NCBI RefSeq assembly: GCF_000429465.1
Contig: NZ_AUBX01000014.1
Span: forward strand, 372,001 to 436,000
Length of the DNA: 64,000 nucleotides
Source of the DNA: Algoriphagus vanfongensis DSM 17529
GTDB taxonomy: Bacteria > Bacteroidota > Bacteroidia > Cytophagales > Cyclobacteriaceae
Direction of reading: 5' to 3'
Shown: one piece after another, positions 33,449-42,680 of the stretch
How the letters are laid out: each line of letters starts with the position of its first letter
How positions within the stretch are numbered: position 1 is the first letter of the stretch
The notes under the pieces: generated by a model
The model's input: only the letters and a program-made list of their open reading frames with translations
What the model was told of the DNA's origin: nothing
Database searches by the model: none
Made by a program: the position numbers and the translations under genes

Positions 33449-34144
33449 TTAGCCGGTGAAATAGGCTTCCAGTTCTGTCATCATCATAGCTTTGTCATGC
33501 ATATCCCGGATTACTCTTCCTTTCTCTAGAAGGACAATCCGGTCACAAATCTCCGTCACATGATTCAAATCGTGAGAAGAAATCAGAAACGTCATTCTTG
33601 ACTCTTCTTTCTCCTTCAGGATCAATTTTTTCAATCGGATCTGAGAACTTGGATCCAAATTTTCGAAGGGTTCATCCAGCAAAACCACTTCCGGATTTCC
33701 CATCATGGCAGCTGCGATCCCTACTTTCTTCAAGTTACCTTTCGATAGATCTCTAATATACTTTTTCTTCCCCCTTACTTCATCATTGAACAGCTCCGTA
33801 AACTTGGCCAAATGGGCCTCAAGATCTGCATCAGTCAAGCCGTATATTTTCCTCAAGGTCTGAAAATACTCATCCGGAGTCAGGTATGCCAGAAGCATGT
33901 GCTCATCCAGATAGGCTCCAGTGGTCTTTTTCCACTCCTCATCCTGAGTCACTTCCTTACCTCCGATACTTACCGAGCCGCTTGTCGGTCTTACCAGATC
34001 CAAAATCATCCGAAAAAGAGTGGTTTTCCCAGCTCCGTTATTGCCTACTAAGCCGAAACACTCCGAAGAGGGAATTTCCAAGGATTCCACATCCAGCACC
34101 ACGGCTTCTTTGTATTGCTTTTTAAGGCTATCTATCTTGATCAT
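33449..34144 (-). CDS. ABC transporter ATP-binding protein
   Basis: A 231-residue ATPase. Walker A is GLVGNNGAGKTTLFRM, the signature is LSKGNLKKVGIAAA (Ser-Lys-Gly rather than Ser-Gly-Gly), Walker B is EVVLLDEPFENLDP and the switch is ISSHDLNHV. It is of the CcmA/YxlF-like export class. The start overlaps the DUF5687 permease stop by 4 bases, so the two form one exporter. The substrate is unknown. Confidence 0.93.
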   Translation of the reverse strand: MIKIDSLKKQYKEAVVLDVESLEIPSSECFGLVGNNGAGKTTLFRMILDLVRPTSGSVSIGGKEVTQDEEWKKTTGAYLDEHMLLAYLTPDEYFQTLRKIYGLTDADLEAHLAKFTELFNDEVRGKKKYIRDLSKGNLKKVGIAAAMMGNPEVVLLDEPFENLDPSSQIRLKKLILKEKEESRMTFLISSHDLNHVTEICDRIVLLEKGRVIRDMHDKAMMMTELEAYFTG

Positions 34145-35628
34145 AATTCTTGTCTAAAAGAGGAAGAAATCTCGTATTTATTATCGTAAACTCGTTTGAT
34201 ATTTATTTTGCTCAAAAGCTTAAAGCTCAAAATCCCAACTATCCCGCAAAGCGACAAAGCTATCAATCCGGCGTAATCGTTGATCAACAAGGAGAAAGGC
34301 AGGTAAATCAAATAAGGCAAAACCATCATCGGTACTACCATCAGCCATTGAGCCGCCCCTACTCCTTCGTAGTTAAACATGGCCCCTTTGTTCAGGTCCA
34401 TTGGCTTGGGCTTCCACAGGGCCAAATAAATGATCGCATGAACCAGCACCCCGACATTGAACAAAAAGGTAGCCGCATGAACCGCCAAAATCTGCCATCC
34501 GAAGTAAACGTAAGGTACCGAAGCTAAAAAACACAAAATCGAAACTGAAATAAACAGCAAGTATTTTCCTTTGACCAGCTCTTCGACACCGCCCTTTTTG
34601 GATAGGTAAAAATCAAAGTTCTGCGAATTCCAGCTGAGGAACAATTGCCCATACTGGATCATGAAAATGCCGGTGATAAACACCCCTACAAAAATGAAAA
34701 TTGGCGAAATCCCCTCGTCAGATGCATAGGCAGGATTGGTATAAAAGATCAAACCATACAAGAGAAAAAAACCCGTGAGCATCAAGTAAGTCCTACTTTT
34801 TTTATGCCGGATGATCAGCTTCCACTCTACATTGGCCATCTCACCTGCCTGACCAAATCTTGAGAAAAAGCCAATGGACTGATCCGTAAAGCGGACGTTT
34901 TCCTCCTCCGAAAGATCTTCCAAATAAGCATTGGATAGGTAATAAGAAAAGCACAAAAAGTAACTCCCAATCAAGCCTATCACCAAAACAATTACCGGAA
35001 TCAGACTGGTCAATGCAAAGTCAAAGAGTGGCTTTATGATCTCGCCCAGATTATACCAACCCATGTAACTTGATCCAGAACCAAGAACAAGAACTGCCAC
35101 CACGATGATCAAGCCCAGCGTGGAATCTTCAAACTTCTGTTTGAACCACAACATGAACCAATGCAAAATCCAGCTCATCAAGACGATGGACCCTACCCAT
35201 CCCAGCACGCCTAGCATGCCGTATTCCGGCAATACTACCTGCACTCCAGATGGAAGAAATAGCAAAAGAGCGATGATACTCATCGGAGAGAAAAAGGACC
35301 TACCCAGCAGCATGTGCATGATTTTCTTTTTCCCGATCGGCAAATGCAGCAAACTCTCCAGATCCACCACAGGTAGCTGCTGGATGAAGTAGCGGTACAT
35401 AAACTCAAAGAAAAAGAAGTAGATCAGGTAACTATTGAGCACCGACAAGGTGTCCTTAGAGCCTGTGATTTCCTGAATGATTTTGGGGAGAAATACTCCT
35501 GCCAAAACCACATAGGAAAGCAACAACAAAATGACCAGCCCCAAAACGATATTTGTAATTAAGCTTTTGGCAAAAGAGGTAGATCGAATACTTTTTAGAA
35601 ATTGCAGTCGAATTAATTCGAAAAACAT
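34141..35628 (-). CDS. DUF5687 ABC-type permease
   Basis: A 495-residue membrane protein with about ten to twelve helices. The N-terminus (MFFELIRLQFLKSIRSTSF) is typical of DUF5687 proteins, the permease partner of a CcmA-like ATPase in Bacteroidota. Conserved-looking segments are ANVEWKLIIRHKKSRTYLMLTGFFLLYG and SWNSQNFDFYLSKKGGVEELVKGKYLLF. It sits in the inner membrane; the cargo is unknown. Confidence 0.85.
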   Translation of the reverse strand: MFFELIRLQFLKSIRSTSFAKSLITNIVLGLVILLLLSYVVLAGVFLPKIIQEITGSKDTLSVLNSYLIYFFFFEFMYRYFIQQLPVVDLESLLHLPIGKKKIMHMLLGRSFFSPMSIIALLLFLPSGVQVVLPEYGMLGVLGWVGSIVLMSWILHWFMLWFKQKFEDSTLGLIIVVAVLVLGSGSSYMGWYNLGEIIKPLFDFALTSLIPVIVLVIGLIGSYFLCFSYYLSNAYLEDLSEEENVRFTDQSIGFFSRFGQAGEMANVEWKLIIRHKKSRTYLMLTGFFLLYGLIFYTNPAYASDEGISPIFIFVGVFITGIFMIQYGQLFLSWNSQNFDFYLSKKGGVEELVKGKYLLFISVSILCFLASVPYVYFGWQILAVHAATFLFNVGVLVHAIIYLALWKPKPMDLNKGAMFNYEGVGAAQWLMVVPMMVLPYLIYLPFSLLINDYAGLIALSLCGIVGILSFKLLSKINIKRVYDNKYEISSSFRQEL

Positions 35629-35702
35629 AGAATTGGTATTAAAAACTAATAAACTGTCTCAGGATAAATAAAGGAAGAATTCAGTTGACTAAAAAGTTAC
35701 CC

Positions 35703-36434
35703 ATGCATAAATCTGCACAAGAAACCGAATTTTATGATGTTGTTGAGGCCAGAAGGTCGGTCCGAATATTTGATCAAGAAGCTGCCTTTGATCACGACAT
35801 TGTAGAAAAGGCCATTCAGGCAGCCATCCTGTCCCCCAACAGTTCCAATCTGCAGCTGTATCAATTTGTCCGAATACCAGAATCTTCCCCCAATAAAGAT
35901 AAACTTGCTGAGCTCTGCATGCGCCAAAAAGCTGCAACAACTGCCCGAGAGCTTGTCATTGTCCTTACCAGAAGGGATCTTTGGAAATCCAGGGCAAACG
36001 CCAACTATGAGTTTATCCTTAACTCCAGACAAAATCAATCGGAGAAAAAAGTCAAACAGATAGGGAGTTATTACAAAAAACTGATCCCAAAACTCTTTGG
36101 AAAATTCCCCGGATGGACCTTGGTCAAGACAGCAATCGCTTGGTGGGTAGGTCTTCGCAGACCCATGGTTCGGGAAGTCAGCGAGACTGATGTCAGAATT
36201 TCCGTGCATAAAAGCGCCGCTTTGGCATCAATGACATTTATGCTGGCGATGAAAGCATCCGGCTATGACACCTGTCCCATGGAGGGTTTTGACTCCAAGC
36301 GTGTAAAAAAACTTTTAGATCTTCCTACTGCCTCAGAAATCTGCATGATAATAGGATGCGGAAACGGAAAGCCGGAAGGGATCTACGGACCTCGTTTCCG
36401 AGTTCCTTTTGAAGAGTTGGTGGTAGAAAAATAA
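35703..36434 (+). CDS. Nitroreductase family protein
   Basis: A 243-residue FMN-dependent oxidoreductase. The FMN-binding start VVEARRSVRIFDQEAAF is followed by AILSPNSSNLQLYQFVRI. The C-terminal part has ASMTFMLAMKASGYDTCPMEGFDSKRVKKLLDLP and IIGCGNGKPEGIYGPRFRVPFEELV. A central insertion of about 60 residues contains a hydrophobic stretch (FGKFPGWTLVKTAIAWWVGLRRP) that could touch the membrane. The substrate is unknown. A TTG at 35685 would add six residues; ATG 35703 is preferred. Confidence 0.88.
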   Translation: MHKSAQETEFYDVVEARRSVRIFDQEAAFDHDIVEKAIQAAILSPNSSNLQLYQFVRIPESSPNKDKLAELCMRQKAATTARELVIVLTRRDLWKSRANANYEFILNSRQNQSEKKVKQIGSYYKKLIPKLFGKFPGWTLVKTAIAWWVGLRRPMVREVSETDVRISVHKSAALASMTFMLAMKASGYDTCPMEGFDSKRVKKLLDLPTASEICMIIGCGNGKPEGIYGPRFRVPFEELVVEK

Positions 36435-36458
36435 AAGCCCGATAAATCGGGCTTTTTA
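36431..36458. terminator. Bidirectional terminator
   Basis: Arms AAAAGCCCGAT (36433-36443) and ATCGGGCTTTT (36446-36456) with A and T runs on the outer sides. It separates the convergent nitroreductase and adenosine kinase genes. Confidence 0.85.
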
Positions 36459-36463
36459 TCTCT

Positions 36464-37459
36464 TTAAGGATTCAATCTAGCCAAAATCTCTTTGGCTTCA
36501 TGCCATTGTAATCTCGGACCAAATTGGCTGACAATTCTGGATGAAGCCATAGAAGCAAGTTTGCCACTCGATGCGTAGGAATGCCCATTGGTGATACCAA
36601 ACAAGAAAGCTCCTGCAAACATATCTCCTGCACCATTGGAATCGATAGCAGTCGTCTGATAAGGCTCGATATCGATAAATGTATCCCCATCAAAGATCAT
36701 CGCCCCGTTCTTACCCTGAGTGATCACGAAATGCTTCGCTACTTTTTTCATTTCTTCACGCGCATCCATCACATTGTCTGTACCTGTATAAAGCATCGCC
36801 TCTTCTTCATTGGAGAAAAGCAAGTCCACACTAGCACCGATCACATCATCAAAGTTTTCTTTGAAATACTTCACCATGGCCGGATCAGAAAAAGTCAAAG
36901 CCACCTTTGTACCTGCTTCTTCTGCAACTTTCTTGGCGTGGACCATCGCTTCTTTTCCGTTAGGAGAAGTCACTAGATATCCTTCTATGAATAGGTATTT
37001 GGAATCCTTGATCGCTGAGTCATGAATGTCTTTAGTCGAAAAATTTTGAGTAATTCCTAAAAAAGAATTCATAGTCCGCTCGGAGTCCTCGGTCACCATG
37101 ACGAGACATTTCCCGGTCACACCATCTTCCAATGCCTCTTTTTTCAAGGCAATAGCAACTCCTGAGTCCACCAAGTCCTGCAAGTAAAAGTGTCCCAATT
37201 CATCATTTGCAACTCGGAAATTATAAAATGACTTACCGCCAAACTGACTTACCGCCACTATGGAATTGGCAGCTGAACCACCAGCTTGCTTTTTAGCCTC
37301 CTTGGTATTGATCACTGCCATCAAGGAGTTTTGGCGATCTTCATCCACCAAAGTCATCAGACCTTTTTCGACTCCATTGTCAGCAAAAAACTGATCGGTC
37401 ACTTGAAACTCCATGTCCACCAAGGCATTTCCGATGCCTGTCACGTCGTATTTTTTCAT
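36464..37459 (-). CDS. Adenosine kinase, PfkB family
   Basis: A 331-residue ribokinase-fold sugar kinase. The N-terminal motif is GIGNALVDMEF, the first PfkB signature GGSAANSIVAVSQFGGKSFY, and the second DSNGAGDMFAGAFLFGI with the catalytic Asp in GAGD. It most resembles Bacteroidota adenosine kinases, which phosphorylate adenosine to AMP, although ribokinase-type substrates cannot be ruled out. The SAM hydrolase at 32 kb also makes adenosine. Monocistronic. Confidence 0.88.
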   Translation of the reverse strand: MKKYDVTGIGNALVDMEFQVTDQFFADNGVEKGLMTLVDEDRQNSLMAVINTKEAKKQAGGSAANSIVAVSQFGGKSFYNFRVANDELGHFYLQDLVDSGVAIALKKEALEDGVTGKCLVMVTEDSERTMNSFLGITQNFSTKDIHDSAIKDSKYLFIEGYLVTSPNGKEAMVHAKKVAEEAGTKVALTFSDPAMVKYFKENFDDVIGASVDLLFSNEEEAMLYTGTDNVMDAREEMKKVAKHFVITQGKNGAMIFDGDTFIDIEPYQTTAIDSNGAGDMFAGAFLFGITNGHSYASSGKLASMASSRIVSQFGPRLQWHEAKEILARLNP

Positions 37460-37626
37460 TTTTTATGAATTGGAAAATTTTAAAATTGGTTTTGAAAGTG
37501 GGAAAGTTAGGTTCTATTTCACTATTCATTATTCCAGTTAAATCATTATTGTCAATTGAGAAATTCCGCTCTGAGGTTCAAAAGAGCCTCGTAAATCGTA
37601 CTTCGAATTTCGTAAATCAAACTTCG

Positions 37627-38790
37627 TCAATCGAAAATCCGGTGTCTTTCAAATGGCTTATTCCTGTCGAACAAATAGCGATAAGTATGATGAGTCTTGT
37701 AGATTTCTGCCAAAAGCTGTTCACAAACACGCATCATTTTCGGGTTGAAATCACCGATCCAGTTCATCTCAATGGTTTTATAAGGGAAAGACGGCTTCCC
37801 GCTCATCTTATCATAAGAAATGATCATGGCGCTTTCCACACCCTTCCCCTGATGCTCAGGCACTACCCCGAAGACTAATCCTAGCATCTTATTGGGTGGA
37901 GAGAATGTCTTGTACCACAAGAATTTCAATTTCCCGATCAAATCCATCTTCCCATTGACATGCTTGAAAATCTGGTTGATCTCAGGTATCTGAATAAAGA
38001 ACCCAACTGGATCTTCCTTGTGAAAAGCGAAATAAATCAAACGCTCATCGATGATAGGCTTCATTTTCCCAAACATCAACTTGGCCTCTTTCAAAGACAA
38101 TGATTTCCCCATGTGCCTTGCCCAAGCTTTATTGTAGACGGTCATGAAATATTCCGGAGCTTTTTCCGCCAATTCTTTTCCTTTGATATATCTGAAAGAA
38201 TAATCCGGATCAGCCATGATCTGATTGGCACGTTTGATCATCTTCTCATCAAATCCCAGATTCTGAACAGGCCTCATGTACGTGTACTGCTTGAAGTAAA
38301 GCTGAAAACCATAGTCCTCAAAAAACTGCTGGTAGTACTCAAAGTTCCAGGGCATATTGTAATTAGGCTCAGAAAAGCCATCAACAAGCAATCCCCACCA
38401 TTTATCTCTCTCTCCAAAGTTGATCGGACCATCCATGGCCTCCATCCCTTCTGACTCCAGCCATTCTTTGGCTACATCAAACAACATAAAAGCCGCCTTC
38501 TGATCATTGATGCATTCAAAGAATCCAAGACCTCCAGTCGGCTGCTTTTCTTTCATTTTGGGATTGATGAAAGCGGCCACTCTTCCGATGCTTTCCCCTT
38601 TGTCATTTTGAAGCAACCAGCGCTTGGCTTTGGCTCCATTTCTAAAAAGCTTATTGGTTTCAGGGTGAAAAAGCCCTTCAATATCTGCGTCCAAAGGCCT
38701 GATCCAGTTCTCTTCATTTTTGTAAAGACGGACAGCCATCTGGATAAATTCCTTTTCCTGAGCAGGACTGCTAACTTCTACTAAGTTCAT
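37627..38790 (-). CDS. Large GNAT-like protein
   Basis: A 387-residue soluble protein. The N-terminal and C-terminal parts show GNAT-like features (SIGRVAAFINPKMKE near residue 66; LVFGVVPEHQGKGVESAMI near 304, an acetyl-CoA-like loop). The central region DGPINFGERDKWWGLLVDGFSEPNYNMPWNFEYYQQFFEDYGFQ is strongly conserved in a family of uncharacterised YghO-like proteins. The substrate is unknown. The region between it and adenosine kinase (37460-37626) holds only short direct repeats (CGTAAATC...ACTTCG). Confidence 0.8.
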   Translation of the reverse strand: MNLVEVSSPAQEKEFIQMAVRLYKNEENWIRPLDADIEGLFHPETNKLFRNGAKAKRWLLQNDKGESIGRVAAFINPKMKEKQPTGGLGFFECINDQKAAFMLFDVAKEWLESEGMEAMDGPINFGERDKWWGLLVDGFSEPNYNMPWNFEYYQQFFEDYGFQLYFKQYTYMRPVQNLGFDEKMIKRANQIMADPDYSFRYIKGKELAEKAPEYFMTVYNKAWARHMGKSLSLKEAKLMFGKMKPIIDERLIYFAFHKEDPVGFFIQIPEINQIFKHVNGKMDLIGKLKFLWYKTFSPPNKMLGLVFGVVPEHQGKGVESAMIISYDKMSGKPSFPYKTIEMNWIGDFNPKMMRVCEQLLAEIYKTHHTYRYLFDRNKPFERHRIFD

Positions 38791-38871
38791 TGGGGAGATT
38801 TTAGTCCGCTAAAATACGGGAAGTGGTTGAAAGGGCAAAAATGAAAGCTATTCGTGAATTTGATCAAAAAT

Positions 38872-38899
38872 AAAAAAGCTACTTCCAAAGAAGTAGCTT
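38872..38899 (-). terminator. Terminator of rimO
   Basis: Arms AAGCTACTTC and GAAGTAGCTT around CAAA. On the minus strand it is followed by TTTTTATTTTT. Located 16 bases past the rimO stop. Confidence 0.8.
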
Positions 38900-38914
38900 G
38901 TATTTTATAAGGCT

Positions 38915-40228
38915 TTACTCTACTACATCCCCATACAAATCAAACTCGGTAGCCTCGGTGATTTTCACATTTACAAAATCACCCACTCGGCAATAATCCT
39001 TGGAAGCGTCTATCAACACTTCATTATCTACTTCAACAGAATCGTATTCTGTCCGGCCTACGAAGTGACCCCCTTCTTTTTTATCAATTAAAACTTTGAA
39101 AGTCTTCCCAACTTTTTCCTGATTCAAATCATAAGAAATCTGCTCCTGAATTTCCATCAGATTGTTTGCCCGCTCCTGTTTCACTTCCTGAGGAATGGAA
39201 TCTTCCATCGTGAATGCATGGGTGTTTTCCTCATGAGAATAAGTGAACACTCCCAATCGCTCAAATTTCATTCGCTCAACAAAGTCCACCATTTCTTGGT
39301 ATTCTTTTTCTCCTTCACCTGGATGTCCAGCAATCAGGGTAGTTCGAATCGCTATATCTGGAAGAATATCTCGGATACTGTGAATTAAATCCTCCTGCTT
39401 CTGGCGGGTGGTTCCACGACGCATCGCTTTCAGCACATCCGTCGAACCGTGCTGCAAAGGAATATCCAAGTAGTTACAGATATTATCCCGCTCTTTCATC
39501 ACCTCGATCACATCCATTGGAAAACCGGTTGGGTAAGCATAATGCAAACGGATCCAATCGATGCCATTCACATCAGAAAGTCTACGCATCAATTCAGCAA
39601 GATTTCTCTTTTTATAAATATCCAAACCATAATAGGTTGAATCCTGAGCAATCAACAAAAGCTCTTTGGTTCCTTGGGCAGCTTTATGCTCTGCCTCTTT
39701 CACCAACTCTTCAATAGGTCTGGAAATATGTCCGCCTCTCATCAAAGGAATCGCGCAAAAAGAGCAAGGACGGTCACATCCCTCTGAAATCTTCATGTAC
39801 GCATAGTGAGAAGAGTGCGTCAACAATCTTTCCCCAACCAATTCATGCTTATAATCTGCCTTGAACTTCTTCAAAATCGCAGGCAAATCCCGTGTCCCAA
39901 AGAACGCATCCACCTGAGGGATTTCTTTTTCCAAATCGTCTTTGTAGCGCTGAGAAAGACAACCTGTCACATAGACTTTGTCCACCAACCCCTGCTCCTT
40001 GGCATCTACATATTGCAAAATCGTATCGATGGATTCCTGCTTGGCATTATCGATAAAGCCACAGGTATTGATGATAATGATGTTATTGTCATCCGTATTG
40101 GACTCATGGCTGGCGTTGATTCCATTTCCTTTGAGTTGGGTCAAAAGCACCTCAGAATCCACCAAGTTTTTGGAGCAACCCATGGTGATGATATTGACCT
40201 TGTCTTTTTTTAATGTTCTCGCTTTCAC
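38915..40228 (-). CDS. rimO: Ribosomal protein S12 methylthiotransferase RimO
   Basis: A 437-residue radical SAM enzyme that adds a methylthio group to an Asp of ribosomal protein S12. The N-terminal UPF0004 domain holds three cysteines (GCSKNL, TCGFID, GCLSQR) for one 4Fe-4S cluster. The radical SAM motif is CDRPCSFCAIP near residue 150. The C-terminal TRAM domain (about 370-437) binds S12. RimO is favoured over MiaB because of IPQVDAFFGTRDLPAIL and the SEGCDRPCSFCAIPLMRG wording. A TACCTTTG element precedes the gene. Confidence 0.93.
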   Translation of the reverse strand: MKARTLKKDKVNIITMGCSKNLVDSEVLLTQLKGNGINASHESNTDDNNIIIINTCGFIDNAKQESIDTILQYVDAKEQGLVDKVYVTGCLSQRYKDDLEKEIPQVDAFFGTRDLPAILKKFKADYKHELVGERLLTHSSHYAYMKISEGCDRPCSFCAIPLMRGGHISRPIEELVKEAEHKAAQGTKELLLIAQDSTYYGLDIYKKRNLAELMRRLSDVNGIDWIRLHYAYPTGFPMDVIEVMKERDNICNYLDIPLQHGSTDVLKAMRRGTTRQKQEDLIHSIRDILPDIAIRTTLIAGHPGEGEKEYQEMVDFVERMKFERLGVFTYSHEENTHAFTMEDSIPQEVKQERANNLMEIQEQISYDLNQEKVGKTFKVLIDKKEGGHFVGRTEYDSVEVDNEVLIDASKDYCRVGDFVNVKITEATEFDLYGDVVE

Positions 40229-40251
40229 TGCTATTCGTCGATTTGGGAATG

Positions 40252-40259
40252 CAAAGGTA
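40252..40259 (-). promoter_or_regulatory. Promoter -7 element for rimO
   Basis: TACCTTTG on the minus strand fully matches TAnnTTTG, 24 bases before the rimO ATG. No clear -33 TTG. Confidence 0.45.
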
Positions 40260-40399
40260 GGGAAAATAGAGTTGGAAAGTGAAAAAGTTGAAAGGTTGGA
40301 AAGTTCCCGACCCTCATAGTTTTGTTTCTAGGAAGTTGAAGGTCATCCAGAGATCAAGTTGCTGAATTTTTAAATTTTACAATTTTCAAATATTTCAAT

Positions 40400-41197
40400 T
40401 CAAAAATCAGAAGGATTCTTGACATGCGTTTCCCACAAGAATAAGCCGTACGCCGGGGCGGCAGGAATTTTCTGCCAATCAGAATCTGGATTAGAAAGTC
40501 TGTTATGGATTTCTTCCAATTTCCATTCTCCAGACCCGACATACCAGATGGCCCGCATCATTTTCCGAACCTGGTGATGTAAAAAACCCTCTCCTTCCAC
40601 TTCAAAACAATAAATTTCATCTTGCAGAAACTCTTTTGCCAAAACACCTTGATCAACTCGTATTTCACAGAAATTGATCTTGCGGGTAAAATCCGATTTG
40701 GTAGCGGAAGGAGTACAAAAAGCCTTAAAATCATGGCTTCCTTCAAATGCCTTTGCCGCCAGCTCCATTTGTTCCAACCTCAAATCCTTAAAAAGAGGTA
40801 CTACAAATGAGGAAGCGAAGGCATGATTCTCATTTTCCGTGAAGTAATAACGATAGGTTTTTCTTTGGATTTGCTGGATCAAATTAAAAGATCGCTCCAC
40901 TGGTTTGACCTCGTGAATGAAAATTTCTCCTCCCAAGTTTTCATTCAAAGCAGGGATCAATTGGATCCAATCGACTTCCTCTTTTAAGAAAATCTGGAAA
41001 AATCCCTGTTTACAACTAACTCCCGAGTCCGTTCTACTTCCACCCAGGACAGTGAAATCTTCATGCCCCAAAACAAACCGAATCACGCGTTCGATCTTCC
41101 CCTGAATAGTCGCTTGCCCTTTTTGGATCGCCCATCCTTTGTAGCGGGCTCCAAAATAGGAAATCGTAAAAAGATAGGAAAATGGTCTTGTTTGCAC
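40400..41197 (-). CDS. truA: tRNA pseudouridine synthase A
   Basis: A 265-residue TruA-type enzyme, which makes pseudouridine at tRNA positions 38-40. The catalytic Asp lies in GGSRTDSGVSCKQG, which departs from the usual RTDAGVHA; the rest (FTISYFGARYKGWAIQ, FLHHQVRKMM, AYGLFLWE) is standard. It may therefore be a second, divergent TruA. An ATG at 41305 would add 36 residues, but it overlaps the signal peptide of the opposite-strand gene and adds nothing TruA-like. GTG 41197 (MQTRPFSYLF) gives the normal length. Confidence 0.82.
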   Translation of the reverse strand: MQTRPFSYLFTISYFGARYKGWAIQKGQATIQGKIERVIRFVLGHEDFTVLGGSRTDSGVSCKQGFFQIFLKEEVDWIQLIPALNENLGGEIFIHEVKPVERSFNLIQQIQRKTYRYYFTENENHAFASSFVVPLFKDLRLEQMELAAKAFEGSHDFKAFCTPSATKSDFTRKINFCEIRVDQGVLAKEFLQDEIYCFEVEGEGFLHHQVRKMMRAIWYVGSGEWKLEEIHNRLSNPDSDWQKIPAAPAYGLFLWETHVKNPSDF

Positions 41198-41285
41198 TGG
41201 TTGATTGTTAGAGTTTTGAGATTCTCCAGTCTCTTGGAGAGTTGGATCAGGTTGAGTAACTTGATACAAACCCAAAAATACTCTT

Positions 41286-41870
41286 ATGAAAACATTTCTC
41301 AGCATACTACTGATTTTTGCAGGGATTTCTGCCTTTGGACAAAACCCTCCTTCAAAAGAAATTCAGATAAAAATGGCATTGCTAGCAGCTCCAGAGGATC
41401 AGCGGGAAAATGCAACAGTTTATGGATACGGCACAGATGGAGACATCATTCTTCTTCGACAAGGAAGTAACCAGACAGTTTGTTTGGGTGATGATCCGAG
41501 TAGAGAAGGACTGAGCATTGCGAGTTATCATATATCCGCACAACCTTTTATGGCAAGAGGCTGGGAACTCAAAAAAGAGGGAAAAACATTTAAGGAGATC
41601 TTTGACATCCGGGAAGCAGAATCCAAAGCCGGAAAACTTCAATTGCCTGATCAGGGAAGCGTTTTAAATGCATTGACTGCCGATGAAGCTGATGTGAATT
41701 GGACTACTGGAGAGGCAAAAAACACCTATACACGATCAGTGATTTATATTCCATGGGCTACTGCCGAAAGCACCGGACTTCCATTGAGTCCAGCTGGACC
41801 GGGCTTGCCTTGGATTATGGACCCTGGCACGCATCGTGCGCATATTATGATCAATCCGGCGAAGGATTGA
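41286..41870 (+). CDS. Secreted protein of unknown function
   Basis: A 194-residue protein with a clear Sec signal (MKTFLSILLIFAGISAFGQ). The mature part starts NPPSKEIQIKMALLAAPEDQR and contains DGDIILLRQGSNQTVCLGDDPSREG and an IPWATAESTGLPLSPAGPGLPWIMDPGTHRAHIMI ending. No family is recognised. One Cys, no lipobox. Divergent from truA and followed by the DUF2442 gene after 37 bases. Confidence 0.78.
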   Translation: MKTFLSILLIFAGISAFGQNPPSKEIQIKMALLAAPEDQRENATVYGYGTDGDIILLRQGSNQTVCLGDDPSREGLSIASYHISAQPFMARGWELKKEGKTFKEIFDIREAESKAGKLQLPDQGSVLNALTADEADVNWTTGEAKNTYTRSVIYIPWATAESTGLPLSPAGPGLPWIMDPGTHRAHIMINPAKD

Positions 41871-41907
41871 CCTAAAGTTTGAAATCTGAAATTAGAAATT
41901 TGAATTT

Positions 41908-42123
41908 ATGGAAACTGAAATAACTTTCGTTGAAGACCGGATGATTATCTCAAGAAACGGGATGAAAGTGATTCAGGATGTAAGGGAAGTTTCCACTAGG
42001 CTTTTTGAAGCTTCAGAGGAAGAACGTATTAAATACAAAATTTCTCCTTCCGGCTATGGAATCCACTGGCCCTTAATAGATGAAGATATTTCGGTAAATG
42101 AGCTAGTAAAAAATCAGAAGTGA
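41908..42123 (+). CDS. DUF2442 domain protein
   Basis: A 71-residue protein with the DUF2442 pattern: an acidic sheet (METEITFVEDRMIISRNGMKVIQDV), a helix (STRLFEASEEERIKYKIS) and the closing SGYGIHWPLIDEDISVNELV. DUF2442 proteins often accompany DUF4160 partners in putative toxin-antitoxin pairs; no DUF4160 gene is seen here. The next gene starts 35 bases downstream. Confidence 0.82.
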   Translation: METEITFVEDRMIISRNGMKVIQDVREVSTRLFEASEEERIKYKISPSGYGIHWPLIDEDISVNELVKNQK

Positions 42124-42158
42124 CCTCAGGGAAAATAGAAAACTATTCAAATATTAAA

Positions 42159-42677
42159 ATGAAACATCTTTTTTTTGTCATCCTTTTATTTTTTCATTGG
42201 AGTTATTCTTCTGCATGCGATTGTATAATGAACAAAAATTTAGAAGAAGCTCAGAAATTAAGTTTTGAGGAAAACGAATTAATCTTTGTTGGTAGAGTAA
42301 CAGAAATAAGAAATGACGGAAGCTATGTATTAGAAATTATCGAGTTGTTTAAGGGAGAGATAATAGATTCGTCATTTGTTAACGGCATTTCTCACAATAC
42401 TTGCTCAATGATCCCTCATAATCTCTATGAAACTTGGTTAGTCTACACTAATTTTAATAGCGAAGGAAATATATCAATTTCTCAATGCGGCCTTTCTAGA
42501 AGTTTTGAATCCCCATATTATTTTGGTTCAGGCTTTTTTCCTCCACCTCCTCCCGACATCAATAATCCAATAAAAATACTCGAATTGGAATCCCAAATTT
42601 TAGATATAAAGAAAAAAGCTTTGGAAGAATTAAAAAATGAAATTCTCTTACTAAGAAAAATGAAAAAAATCAGATGA
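42159..42677 (+). CDS. Secreted Cys-containing protein, TIMP/netrin-like start
   Basis: A 172-residue protein. The signal peptide MKHLFFVILLFFHWSYSSA is followed at once by CDC, then FVGRVTEIRNDGSYVLEIIELFKG. A cysteine immediately after cleavage with an OB-like strand pattern recalls the bacterial TIMP/netrin-like domain; further Cys lie at TCSMIP and SQCGL. A Pro-rich patch (FFPPPPPDINNP) precedes a C-terminal Lys/Glu helix. An upstream GTG at 42120 is less likely than ATG 42159. AT content is higher than in neighbouring genes. The assignment is tentative. Confidence 0.7.
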   Translation: MKHLFFVILLFFHWSYSSACDCIMNKNLEEAQKLSFEENELIFVGRVTEIRNDGSYVLEIIELFKGEIIDSSFVNGISHNTCSMIPHNLYETWLVYTNFNSEGNISISQCGLSRSFESPYYFGSGFFPPPPPDINNPIKILELESQILDIKKKALEELKNEILLLRKMKKIR

Positions 42678-42680
42678 AGT

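Noticed and set aside
37560..37626. Short direct repeats (CGTAAATC...ACTTCG) resembling the start of a CRISPR-like array
   Set aside because: Only two imperfect units of about 20 bases with no spacer regularity and no cas genes in the window.
41198..41305. 36-residue N-terminal extension of TruA
   Set aside because: It is not TruA-like and overlaps the start of the divergently encoded secreted protein, whose signal peptide is clear; a GTG at 41197 gives the normal length.
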